A stretch of 64,000 nt of DNA from NCBI GenBank assembly GCA_947561395.2, contig OX387185.1:32158213-32222212 (forward strand). Direction: 5' to 3'. Origin of the DNA: Buxus sempervirens. Taxonomy: Eukaryota; Streptophyta; Magnoliopsida; Buxales; Buxaceae. A program made the position numbers and the translations under genes. The notes under the pieces were generated by a model. It made no database searches. It saw nothing but the letters and a program-made list of their open reading frames with translations, and was not told where the DNA came from. Each line of letters begins with the position of its first letter. The stretch's first letter is position 1. Positions 35,446 through 46,775 of this stretch are shown here, piece after piece.

Positions 35446-38182
35446 CTATGCAGGATCTCCTCGGCATCCTCTGCCCCGTCCTCCTCTGCGACCTCTGCCT
35501 CGAGGTGATCGACGCCTAGAGTACGCCAGAATACGCTCGGCAGCATGGCAAGGAAGCCTACCCACAACTGACTGAATCTGATACTCCAAACAATAATCAT
35601 CGAGGTCTGGGGGCGGATCAGAAGCAGAATCAGAAGAGGCCTCTGGCTCAGCAGCAATCGGCTCAACTGGGCCCTCAGCCACAGCAGCCTCTACTCCCAC
35701 AGATCCGGAAGGCCCAGCAGCAGTAGAAGAGGAACCGGGAATAGAAGTATCTGGGTCAACAGAAAGGGTCAGAAGTAGAAATATCAAGATAAACCAAAAA
35801 GGGAAAATTAAAGACAAACTTACCAGGAATATCTACAGTGGGAACTGGGGGATCCGGCTCAACCAGATCGGCAACAGGGATGTCCTCCGGCTCAGGTATC
35901 ACCACTGGAGATGAAGGACCCACAGGATCCTCAGGAGCCGCCACTGGAGATGGATCGGGAACAATAGATGGAGCATCCTCAGCAGCCCGAACTGGAGAAA
36001 GATTAGGAGCTGGGGGAGCTGGCTCGTAGGCAGCATACTGATCTGGAATGGGACCATGCAAAAGTCAAAACAGGCATATCAGACTAGCGGAAACATGGAA
36101 ATGGAAAAGATGAAATTACAAGAAAACCAGATACTTGTCTAGCCTGGAGCTCAGCAACCAGAGCCTCTAGCTCTCTGATCCTAGCATCCCGCTGGGTCAC
36201 AGCCGCGTCATGCTCTGCGATCATATCCTCGATCGCGGCCCGCTGGCTATGAAACCGATCCCGAATGAGATTTAGCTCATGTACCTGCCAATAAGAACAT
36301 AATTAGAGTCAGAAATGCAGAATTGAAGAAAAATGGGATGGAAGAAGAGAATCACAAAACTCACCGTATCATCATGGATCCGGACATAGATCCCGCCAAT
36401 CTCAGTCACTCCGGCATGAGTGGGTTGATCCATCAAGCACCCAATGGATACTCTCTGGATCCACACGTCGTAATCCCCAGCTACTGTGAGCCCCTCCGCA
36501 TCCTGGAAATCAACATCAAAACCCGGCAGGAGCCTGTCGGGACCCACAGGAGGAGGAGGAACGGGGATACGAAGTGCTCCGGTGTGCTGATAGTACAGGC
36601 ACTCTCCCAAGTACGTCACCCTACCAAGCCTCCCAAGGAAGCACTGGTAGGGTTGACGTCGCCGATCTCTATCAAAGGCATCCTGTATTGCCATCTCATG
36701 GGCCACTCTGACATCCACGTCGTCAAAGCGGGACAGGATGAGCTGCAAAGAAGAAAAATGGTCAGATACAGTCAAGATGCAGAAAAAGAAATAAAAGGAA
36801 AAATGAGAAAGGATTTACATCGGATCGGCGGGCGCGGTCCAAGTGCACCCGAGCAGTGCGAGGCTGACTCCTATCAGCATCTCGGACCTGGGCCGACCAC
36901 CGCAGAGCCACAGGGAACTCCGCGACCTCAGGTACCGGGGATGGGCGGAAGAAAGTCATATAGGTGTACATAAACACCTGGCAAAAGAAAAATCAGTCAG
37001 AAATAAAGGAAGATAAAGCCCAAGGAATTAAACAAGACAACTTAATACCTGTAGGATCTGCCAGAAGAACCGGCAGCTGACTCCATCACCTCTCGGGGAT
37101 GCCAGGCCTCAAACCGCTCGGCACAACCCGGCTAGGATGGTCCCATAGATGAGTCGACCCCATGCTAGCTGGCGAGTCTGATGAAAATCTCGCAGAGCAT
37201 CCAAGAAAAGCGGGCTGACGCTGGTCGTATCCTCTGGGAAGAAGCAGCTCCCGAGCATCAGTAGGAAAACATGCCGGAAGATAGGTACAAAGGCTGCGTC
37301 CTCCACAGCAACAGTCGCATGTCTCCCCCCGTAATGACGAGCCAGGCTCTCCTACAACCAACTAATGGAGAGATGACCACTCCGCCCATCCCAAGCAGCG
37401 GGAGGCAGGGCCGGATAGCCCAAGAGAAGGCCAATGTCCTCCACGGAAGGCCGGTCCAGAACGATAGTCCGCCCCGTCAAAGGAATACCAGTAATCATCA
37501 CAAAGTCGGGGGGCGGATCCCTAGCTCCACGTCTAGCAGATGGAATGACTGAGTCTCCGGAAAATATCTCTCCATCATGGCGAAGATGAGTGGATGGTCG
37601 GCTCTGAACGAGGGGATGTTGAGAAAATGATCCCAGTGGCACCTCCCAAACTCCCGCCTGAGTGCCGGGGAAAGCAACTGAGCTAAGTCACTAAATCTCC
37701 CCCAACTACCCCGCAGATGGGAAGAATGATATGGAAGCGGCACATCGGCCCGGATACACATAGAGGGGTGGCTATCCAAGCCACTGAGGAGCTCTGTATC
37801 CTGAACAGATGCTCTCAGCTCCGCAGAGACCCCTGACAAAGCTACGGCAGTACCATCCTGAGCCGCGCCCCTGGCTCTGCCTCGGCCTCGGCCTCTGCCA
37901 CGGCCTCCCTCACCCTCAGGGGCCTGATCCTGAACTCTGCCTCGACCTCGGGTAAGAGCAATAACGGGCTAAAATCCAAAAGGAAATGTGAAGGTCTGTG
38001 GGGAAAGAGAATGGAAGGAAGGAAAGAAGAATTTGAAAGCCTACCTCAGCAGAGCTCTCCCTGGAGACATCTAGTGGCTCCAACAGGGTGGCGCTGGAAC
38101 TCGCCTCTGTCCGAGCCCGCGAAGTGGAGGGCTAATCAGCAGGGTCAGCCTCCTCTTTGACTCGGGAACGACTCCTAGCCAT
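35446..38182 (-). pseudogene. Antisense multi-exon PMD gene, decayed
   Basis: Proposed exons are 38182-38045, 37968-37049, 36977-36819, 36742-36365, 36284-36128, 36042-35824 and 35750-35446. All junctions are GT-AG and keep frame; the fifth donor is the least certain. Exon 1 is Arg/Ser-rich. Exon 2 holds an RGRGRGR tract and a PMD (MMERYFPETQSFHL, FVMITGIPLTGR, then FHQTRQLAWGRLIYG). Exon 5 is coiled coil (RIRELEALVAELQ), exon 6 Pro/Glu/Asp-rich, exon 7 ends in an RGRGRRGGRGRG tail. Damage: TAG in exon 1 (38132-38134), a one-base loss near 37511, TAG at 37352-37354 and TGA at 37109-37111. The layout resembles plant MAIL/PP7-long-form-like PMD genes. It is antisense to pol and upstream of the intact PMD gene. 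Confidence 0.75.
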
Positions 38183-39499
38183 CTACACAAGGAAGTGTTT
38201 TATGAATTTCAGAAATTTTGCTTTGCTTTTGGTTTAGGTTGCAGTCCACATTCAATCTTACATGATTTTTTCCAAATTATCGCAAATTATGTCTCGAGGG
38301 TATTTTGTCTATTTTAGTTCAAAGTTTTCTAAAATGATGAGTATTGATATTTGGTGAAATCCTGATTCTAGAACTTTGTGTTCTAAGGACATTTACAAGG
38401 ACTAATATTTGCTAAATTTCCTCAGGATCCCTACAGGAGAGCTGGACAGTGTTGTAAAAGCAAATAAAGTATCGGAATAAAATGTGGAACCCGAGGGGCC
38501 AATCAAGGAAAAGTCTTGGCAGTCGAAGCATCATTTTGGTCAAAGGCATGCTAAAATCAGATCGAGGAAAAATCAATCATAACATGGTATTTGGAAAGTT
38601 TGCACTACCAGTGATTCCAAAACAGTGGAAAGTTATATAACTCAGTGGAAAATGTCGATCCGCCTCAAAGGAATTGCCGGCCAAGAATTAGCAGGGCAAA
38701 TCAAATTACAGAACAACAAGGCATCAATCAGAAATTAAGAGCATCAGGTGACATGCAGAAGAGGAAGAATTGCAGTCCTAAGCATCATACATAAAAATAA
38801 GCATATTCCCACCGCGGAAATTCAGTGGGCAATATATCAGAAGCATAGGATCATGCAACTCAATTCAGTGTTTTCAAGCAATGGACAGGTTTTGGGTAAT
38901 GCAATGGTTTCTGCCATCAATTGGAGTTTATCACAGGAAAAAAAAAATCATGCGATCAACAATTTGAGAGAAAATATCACCAACAGGCAATCAGTCGAAT
39001 TAAAAATCTGGCAAGACAAATTGAGAAACCAGAGCAAACAGTAGTATCAGCAATTCATAAAGAATCAGGAGCATCCGAAATGCAGAATCTGAAAGTCATG
39101 CCATTCGTCCAATGCTCTAAGCATGCAGCAAATCAACACAACAGAAAAAAAGAGAGGGGGAATGATCGGATGCTCACTGATTTGGTCAGATTACAAGGGG
39201 GAGATGATCTTCGGATGAGCTGAGTTAAGTCGCCGGAGCAAACACCCCACGACGAGCTGAGAAAACCACTGAAAATCCAAGGAAATCGAGCTAGGGCTCG
39301 ACCACGGCCAAGAATGGGCGACAATGGAAGTCGCCGGAGTTACAGGCCGTCGCCGGCAGCAATAGAGGGCACTGGAGCTACTGGAGATCGCCGGAGAAGA
39401 AGGAAGAGTCGTCGGGGACGAAGAAGAGAGGAGATGTAGCCGGAGTTAGTAATCGGGGAAGCAAGAAGAGAAGGGGAAAAGTCGTGGTCGCGCGCGACT
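38183..39499 (-). other. Presumed 5' leader or leader intron of the decayed PMD gene
   Basis: I see no PMD or other coding domain. Positions 39225-39460 are GC-rich with repeated GCCGGAG (minus strand CTCCGGC) motifs, as in plant 5' UTRs. Positions 38190-39200 are AT-rich and intron-like. A TATA-like TTTTATAAG (minus strand, 39498-39506) precedes it, so transcription could start near 39470 and splice to the ATG region at 38182. This is inference. Confidence 0.45.
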
Positions 39500-39511
39500 T
39501 ATAAAACCTTG

Positions 39512-39577
39512 TGTATCCGGTGAATCAGGCCGGATACACACGAGCCCTGCCTTATCCGGTATGCTACACCGGATACA
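39512..39577 (-). promoter_or_regulatory. Two-unit 39-bp palindrome array upstream of the decayed PMD gene
   Basis: Dyads start at 39512 (TGTATCCGG...CCGGATACA) and 39551 (TTATCCGG...CCGGATACA), 39 bp apart. They sit next to a minus-strand TATA-like sequence at 39498-39506, repeating the layout before the other PMD gene. Any further units are replaced by the purine tract starting at 39583. Confidence 0.75.
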
Positions 39578-39582
39578 AAAGA

Positions 39583-39742
39583 AAAAACAAAAAAAAAAGA
39601 AAAAAAAAGAGAAAAGAGAAAAAGAAATGAAAAAAGGAAAAAAGAAAAGGAAAAAAAAGGAAAAAAAGGAAAAAAAAAAAGAAAAAGAAAAAAAAGAAAA
39701 GAAGAAAAAAGAAAAAAAAAGAAAAAAAAAGAAAAAAAGAGA
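39583..39742. repeat. Purine-only (A/G) low-complexity tract
   Basis: About 160 bp of almost pure A and G (AAAAAGAAAA-type) lie directly beyond the 39-bp array. Poly-Lys and poly-Phe open frames over it are artefacts. Homopurine tracts can form triplexes and slip during replication. Confidence 0.9.
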
Positions 39743-40133
39743 GCAAAAATGCATTGCAAAGTTAACTATTTTCACAAAAATCCTATTTTTGCCTTAAAAT
39801 CTACCTCACAACGACGAGAGCTCAGTGGAATTTAGGACAACTTTGGGAAATGTGTTGGTCAAAAAGGAGGATATCCACTCAATTTTTAACTTGGTTTAAT
39901 AAAAAAATCAGTTTTCAAAAAATCCTATTTTTGGGCTTAAAATCCACTTCATAGCCACGAGAGCTCAGTGGAATTTAAGAATTCTTGGAGGAATTGCCCC
40001 CTTAAAGTTAGGGCTTTTTGGCAAATCTTCACCTAAAAATTATTATTTTTACAAAATTGAATTGAACCAAGCAAATCAAGGGAGTGCAATTTGGGCTTGT
40101 CTAATCTTTGCAGCTCATTGCTGCGCAACTCCC

Positions 40134-40148
40134 ACAAAGAGGGGCAGT
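40134..40148 (+). other. Polypurine tract of the Tat-lineage element
   Basis: ACAAAGAGGGGCAGT abuts the TGTAGACACC start of the 3' LTR, the expected plus-strand primer site. Confidence 0.8.
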
Positions 40149-42494
40149 TGTAGACACCCCAAATTGCACTGTCAAAATGATCAATAATCACCAAAAATCA
40201 TTATCTCCTTGAAGGCCAGCACAGAATTTGAGAAAATGAGTTTTTTCCTTGTATCCGGCAACTCAGGCCGGATACAAGTGTCCTTCTTTGTATCCGATGG
40301 AATATACCGGATACAAGCTAACCTTAGTGTATCCGGTATCATAGACCGGATACATTAAGGCACTCGTGTATCTGGCCTGATATGTCGGATACACAAGTTT
40401 TGTTCAAAATTAGGGTTTTCCGAGAGCTTTTCACTTTTACCATCATATCCCTCATTAAATGAGTGGAAATCTCGGAAATGACCTTAGGGTTAAGGTTGGT
40501 GGGCTATAGACATTATGTTGTGTCTACCATTCTCACCAACCCTAACCCTAGCCTTTGCCTATAAATAGGAAGCTCCTCCTTAAGCAAATGGTCATTAACT
40601 CTTGCCTTGAATTCTTGCCAAGAATCTCTGTCAAGAAGAGCTCCGAGTGAAGAGGGAAACCGCTGCGGAAGTGCTTCCAGAACCCAGGTAAGCCTCAAAC
40701 TTTTCTTTTATTTTCTGTTTTTACATTTCTAGATCTAGATCTCTTCTTCTAGCTTTCTGTAGAATAAGGCCTTTTTGTGTGTATGAAAATCCTTCCCCGG
40801 CTCAAAGTATCTCAAGACTCCCCCTAGCCGTAAAACGTGAAGGCTGGATCTAGGAGAAACGAGACTGGGGATTGACCCTAGCACTAGAACCTATTTAGAA
40901 TAAAGCCTTTTGAATCTTTGAAGCCCGTTTCATATTCAAAGTACCCCAAGATTATCTTGAAGAACCGTGTTTAACGGGGAGAGAGAACTAAGGGAAACGA
41001 CAATAGAACGGAACCCTAGGATGTTTTTAGAACCCTATTTTGAATGAATATGAATGCATGCTATGTTGTTATATTGTTCTTGAATGATTTCCACTTACAC
41101 ATACATTGCACCTGTTTTGGCAGGATAGGCTCATATTTCGGGTTTATTGCATTTATTGTGATAAATCTGAAATAAATGGCCTCAATCAATTCTGGAATGT
41201 TTTGAAATGATTTTTAAAGGTTTTGTATTCATCTTGCACGAATTACACACACGTTGTCACAGTTTTGAATTGTTTTTCTCCAAAAAGGGCTTAACTTGAC
41301 AGCAACTGTACCCCGACTTCAGATACTGATAACTTCATCGTCCGGATGAATTTTGGAGTGATTCTAGAACCATGGGAAAGGTGAGGCTGTCTAGTTTATG
41401 TCCACAAAATTTCATTAATTTCTATCAAGCGGATTTTTGACACCTCTCTGTCGAAGTTTGTTAGACAATTCAGGTTTAAATACGGAACTTGTCACTTCGA
41501 CTGAGCACCATGTGTTCGTTTTAAATCCGATTCGAGTGAGTTTTGTTTCTGGGAACTCCATTATGAGTCTATTTTCAAATCCAGTTAGTTTCATAATTTT
41601 TTGACTCCATTTGTATTATTGGTAACAGATTTACTCAGAACTGCTCAATGGCACTTTTCTGGGTAAATCTGTGATCTTCGAGGCCTGTTCGGGAGACCAC
41701 CCAAGGCACATCTGAATGAATTTTTGTATGAGGCTAGTTTTATTTGAAATATGGTCATACAGACTTCAATCACACCAAATTTCATGGAGTTTAATTGAGC
41801 GGATATTTCTGGGTGATTTTCCAAACTTGCCTACTTGCTACTTTTAATTTTCTCCAGCAGCAACTTTAAAAGGAGCATAACTCCTAGGATTTCAACCGGA
41901 TTTAATTGAAATTTTGCATGAGTCTCTTATTTACCATGATCTTTCAAATGGATTTGGTTTGATTCAATTTAAAATTGATTTTGAATGATTTCAAGACAAA
42001 TGGCATTACTTTTCACCGAATTTTCCGGATTTAACTCAACTTGGTTTTATGCAACTTTTGCTTTGAATTTCCATTTTTGTTGATATTCCAGAAATGATAT
42101 TGACATAAAAGAGGATCTGAAATTCATTTGGATCTTCATGTGGAGATATCATATATTTGGCCTTTTTCAAGGTTTTTGATAATTTTTAGCAAGCTTTCTT
42201 ATTTCTTTTTTTGCATGAACAAACACTTGGCAACCACCTTGTGTGGATGAATGGGGGTGCCTAACACCTTCCCCCGTTCATAATCTAATCCCCTTACCCA
42301 TCTCTGGATTTGATTTTCAAGTAGGGTTATTTTTACCCTAGAATTTGTCTTTTAGCTATTTTTGCTTATCTTTAATCTTTTGGTGTCCATTCTCACCTCA
42401 AAATTCTGAATGGTGGCGACTCTCCCACATTTTGCGTTGAGCCCGTGTGTTGACGGAGGGGAAATCAGCCCGGTGATTTTTCCCATGTCTCACA
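40149..42494 (+). repeat. 3' LTR of the Tat-lineage element
   Basis: The LTR is 2346 bp, with the same termini and TATA box (40560-40567) as the 5' LTR. In the first 550 bp I count roughly 15 differences from the 5' LTR, and this copy keeps better-paired palindromes. It is followed by TSD CTGGG (42495-42499) and the remaining 255 bp of the interrupted solo LTR. Confidence 0.95.
40250..40393 (+). promoter_or_regulatory. 39-bp palindrome array in the 3' LTR U3
   Basis: Dyads start at 40250, 40289, 40328 and 40367, exactly 39 bp apart. The first pairs GTATCCGGC with GCCGGATAC perfectly. Relative to the 5' LTR, several left half-site changes are absent here, so this copy is probably nearer the ancestral state. 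Confidence 0.82.
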
Positions 42495-43484
42495 CTGGGA
42501 TATTCGTATCTCATTCCATTTTGTTTTCAACTGCTCTTGGAGAGGACGATACAGAAGGGTAGATACTTGGATCATGTGAGTTTCAGATTAGAGATATGTT
42601 ATTCTATATTGAGTTGGGTTTTAGTTGACTCTGATTTTATGGTATATGTTTATTTCATGTTTTCCTTCACTTTGATATAGCAATCTTGTGTGAAAAATTA
42701 ATCTTCATAAATGGGTTATGGTTTTATTACGTAACCAGGATCCGGGGCGTTAAAAATTTGGAAATTGTTGTAGATCTGTTTTAATTAAATCTAAGAGTAT
42801 GTAATTGAGTTATTAAGATGCTATGGAAGGAAATCAAATGGTTTTGGAGGATTGAATTTAGGTCAGAGGTCATGATAATCCAGTTACAGAGCAAAAAATT
42901 TTACGAGTTTATGTTTAACAGAGATTGCTCAACCTGGGTGCCTAGGCATCCAGGTTAAGCGAGGTTAAGCGATGAAATTGATACAGATTTATATGGGCGC
43001 TTAGCACATCACCTATGCAATGTGCCAGGCGACCCAAGTGTTGTTAATTAATATGGTCGCGCAGCCTAGGCGCTTAGGCTAGGCCAAGTGACCGATACAT
43101 AACCACTTTTTTTATTGTTATAGTTTTTAGTAGTTTTATCTATATAAGTATGTTTAATTAAATTTAATAATTAGAAATTAAAGTTGAAGTAAATTAAAAG
43201 ATAGTTCTTTTGGAAGTGATTGAAAGGTTCTCTTTAAATAATAAATTGTGCATATGATACAAGAATAAGTTACTAAAGATATTTAGTTACCAATTTCAAA
43301 ACAAAGTGACTTTATGGACGTTCTTGCAATATCTTTAACCATCATGAGTTGAAACAATGAATTTGGGATTTATAATTAAACTTGAGATTGAGTTTCTGAT
43401 TTCCTTCGTGTACTTGGGGATACCCCATGTACTTGGGATGGAGATGCCTCTGTGTACTCAGGGATGCCCCGTGTACTCAGGATG

Positions 43485-46400
43485 TGTAAAACCCCGAAAT
43501 TTTGGGTATTTTATTTAAAAAAATTAATTAGAAAATCATTTCATTTATATGTTGGTTTTTCAGGTGAGCAATGTCCAAAGGCAATTTGGTAAAATTCTTA
43601 AAAGTTGGATTTATCTAAAACTAAGGTAAGTAAAGTTAGGTTTAAATTTCAAATGTTATATGAGTTATTATTTATTGATTTGGTTAGCTATTATTTTGGT
43701 TAGCTATTATTTTGGGTAGCTATTAGTTGGTTTTTGATATTAGTTGGTGTAGGAAATTTTGTGGTGGAGCACCGGTGGATCATGAGGGAGTTTTTTTGAG
43801 TTTTGGTTGAATGCAAGGCTGTTGGTGTAGGTAATATAGTGGAGGGCACTACACTTGATCAAAATTAGAAGACAAACAGTTTTTTAAACGTATGGTTTTT
43901 TTTGCTGGTCGTAACCTTTGCAAATTAGAGAAGGCAAAACGGATGCAATAACTTCAACGTTAGAGAAGGCAAAAGGGATGCAAATTAGATCTGGGAGTTG
44001 AGGTGAGTGGAGAGGATTGCTGTTGGAGAAGAAAGAAGAAACATTGGTGCTGTTAGAGAGTGGGCGTCCTATTCAGTTAGAGAGTGGAAGTCGTTCAAAA
44101 GAAAAACCTAGATTGTAAACCAGTTCGTGAGGATTTCTGGGCGTGGAAAGCATTGGGTTTCACTGCTGGTTTATGCAAAAGTCGAACTCCAGAAATCAAG
44201 AGGCAAGTAGTTCTTCCAAAACCTTGCATTGTATTGTTAAATTTCGGATTTTCCAGATTTGATGAAACCAAAGAATTTCCAGAAATCTATTCATAGAATA
44301 ATGTTGATCTGAGTTCATCTTTTGTCTAACTAGATAAATTTTCGAATGGGTATATTGAGTTGTTAGTTTGTGTTTTTATCATATGATAATGGTTTGATTG
44401 AATATTGTGGTTCAGTTCTTAAGAGAATAAGTTTACCAGCAGTATTAAGTTAACACCAACTAGATCTAGAAGGGAGCAGTGTTAAGTTAACTGCTGGAAA
44501 AATATTGTGGTTCTGTCCCTGAGCTGGTATCAGAGAGCAATGTTAAGTTAACACCAATGCAGAAGTTTTTAAGAAAATTTACGACTGTTTGGTTGGAGTG
44601 AAGCCTTGTCCAACTTGGAAATTTTATTCTAATGAACCTACAGAAGTGGGCGGCTGATGTTGGGAAGTAAAAATATAAGGTTTCTATTCTTTAAACTTTG
44701 ACTAAATATGGGAGTAAACTGAGTTTAGTATTAGCAAGTAGCATCTTTAAATTGGCAGGTTTTGTATTGTTCTTCTGGTATTTGAACAAGGTAGAATGGA
44801 TCTGAATGAATGAGGTTTACTGTTCATGAAAAATACTTTTATTTTATAGTGTTTTTAGAGGTGGTTTAATTGTGTTTTTGGGCAATTGTTAAGAGGTTAA
44901 AAAGGGTTTGGAAAGGTAGGAATTGGTTGTAGTATTAAAGTGGTTGAGTTAAGGGTAAGGTGCGCCAAGTGATGAAGCATTAGTTATTCAGTTTTGGTGG
45001 TCTAACCTGGCGCCAAGTGCTGATGCACTAGTTACATTTTCAATTCTAACCTGATGCCAAGGGCTGCTGACCTGGTGAGTCAACGCCCAGCACCAATTTA
45101 AGTGTATGGTGCGAATGTTTTGTGTGAAAATGTATAGTTACATTTTCAGTTTCTAAAATATATTCAATTAGCTTTATTTAAGTTCTATTTAGCATCTAGA
45201 GTTTTAGATTTATATGTATATCAGATTACTAATGTGGATTAAGAGTTTTTATTGAGAGTCATGTCATTAAAGGCTTGTTAAACTTTTCTACAGCAAATAT
45301 TGAAGACTTTTATAATCTTATCCTTGTGTCCATTATACTTTATAGCTACATCTGAGTTACTCAGAGATTAAATGGTGAATTCCAGAATTGTTAGTAATTT
45401 ATAGAGACAAAAATTTGACAATAAAAATCTGTGGAGTATTATATATGTTAAAGTCAGTTAGAAGAAGATTTCAAATCTGAATTCTGTGCAAAGAGAATTA
45501 AATAATGGAAGAATACTAGAGCAGCATTTAACTTGTGTTTAGATGGGATGCCAGCATTGATAGTAACCTATAGGAAGTAGTATTGGCAATAAGGCATAAG
45601 TGGTCTTGGTCTTAATTAGTAAAGATAGTAGCAGAAATTGATTTTTTAACTAAGAGGAATGGCCATTTGGGAATGTATGGAACTGATTTAACCTTGCATT
45701 GAACATGAAATTTTTTTTATTACAATCTGAAATGTTTGTGATTATGGATTTCTCCATGTGCTCATTTATTTCCGTTTGATGAAATTATAAGTACTTCCAA
45801 AGGTTGTTCATGGGTTACCATCTTGACAAAAATGTAAGGTATTTTTCACTATATACACTAGCTGTTGTAATATTTTACCGTTGAATGGATTTAGTGGGTG
45901 TTTGAACTAAATTGGTATGGTTGGTTACAAAAGTGACCGAAATTACATTGAGCATGTTTTTAAGTTGATTTGCAAACTATATATATATTTGCCAAAGTAA
46001 TAAGGGTGAGACTTAGTGTGGATCCACAGTCGAGTTGTAATTGAATTTTGTAGATTTTGTCTGGATTTAAGTCTGGAGTTCCTTCGTGCGTTTCCTCCAT
46101 GACGGAGAGGCCTTCCATGAGGGAAGCGTTGCAGCAACTCCGTTTCCACCATGATGGTGAGGTCACTTGAGTAATTCCGCCATGAGGGCGACAATATTGG
46201 ATGTTTGAGCTGTTGCAGTGTTAGACTGGATTGTCTGGAACTCTAGTGCTTAGCCACACAAAATAGACAAACTTCACGAGTCCCAATATATAATGTTTTT
46301 CCGAATATGTAATTGACGATGCATTTACGAGATTAGTCGGATTAACCGAGGTTAATCGTAACTTAAGTGATTATAACTTGTGCATGTTTTAGAACTGTTA

Positions 46401-46775
46401 TAACTGTATTTTTGTGCACGCATTGCTACTTGCTGAGATCATCGTATCTCACTGTTTTGTTTTGTTTTTAGATTTAGGCGAGGACGATACCGTGGGGGTT
46501 GATAATCTGGTGGACTATCCGGAGTATCGTGAGGAGGATTACTTTATTGAGTAGATCTTAGTTGTTGGTTTTACTTACTTTAGTGAGTTTTTATTATGAA
46601 CCTGTATTACTTTTGGTTATGTTGGGAAAATTAGTGAACCTTGATATCATGCATTTGAATCTTTATATTATTTTATTTTCATGTTTTCCCTTACTCTGTT
46701 GATCCTGTGGAATTTTAATTAACCTTCGGGTACGAGTTACGGTTATTTTACGTAACCCAAATCCGGGGCATTACA
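43485..46775 (+). mobile_element. Solo LTR, Tekay-like, nested in the outer solo LTR
   Basis: It starts TGTAAAACCCCGAAATTTTGGG and ends ATCCGGGGCATTACA; TSD GGATG is at 43480-43484 and 46776-46780. Length is 3291 bp with no internal domain. It carries a GC-richer block around 44960-45110 (repeated GCGCCAAGTGNTGATGCA) and, at 46090-46195, short hairpins with an ATGA loop: CTTCC/GGGAAG, CACC/GGTG, CGCC/GGCG. Near 46440-46560 it has the GAGGAGGATTAC segment found at the same place in sister LTRs. Confidence 0.9.
46090..46195. repeat. Hairpin cluster with ATGA loops
   Basis: Consecutive short inverted repeats are CTCC-atgac-GGAG, CTTCC-atga-GGGAAG, CACC-at-gaTGGTG and CGCC-atga-GGGCG, plus GTTGC/GCAAC between them. 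Stems differ and the loop is nearly constant, the same principle as the array at 19336-19696 in another LTR subfamily. Confidence 0.6.

Larger units (their letters stand above)
20034..42494 (+). mobile_element. Complete Tat-lineage Ty3/gypsy element with two antisense PMD genes
   Basis: The element is 22.46 kb. LTRs 20034-22379 and 40149-42494 are each 2346 bp, begin TGTAGACACC and end CATGTCTCACA. TSD CTGGG is at 20029-20033 and 42495-42499. The internal region has PBS, long leader, gag, protease, RT, RNase H, an archaeal-type second RNase H and integrase without chromodomain. The dual RNase H and missing chromodomain place it in the Tat lineage (Ogre/Grande/Retand relatives). About 7.8 kb follow pol before the 3' LTR, holding two antisense genes. 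Sampled LTR differences are roughly 2-3%, so it is older than the 6793-16299 insertion. Several nonsense codons and shifts disable pol. Confidence 0.95.
17492..42754 (+). mobile_element. Tekay-like solo LTR, split by the Tat-lineage element
   Basis: It starts TGTAAATCCCCGAATTT and ends CCGGGGCGTTAAA (final CA mutated). TSD AATTT is at 17487-17491 and 42755-42759. Own sequence is 17492-20033 and 42500-42754, about 2.8 kb, with no internal domain. It carries a GC-rich palindromic block (18540-18672) and an array of constant-loop hairpins (19336-19696). The text ACTACTT...GGGATATTCGTATCTCA just before the 3' end is shared with the other Tekay-like LTRs, and the Tat element inserted inside it. 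Confidence 0.87.

Noticed and set aside
39446..39797. Poly-Lys and poly-Phe open frames
   Set aside because: Translations of the purine-only tract at 39583-39742.
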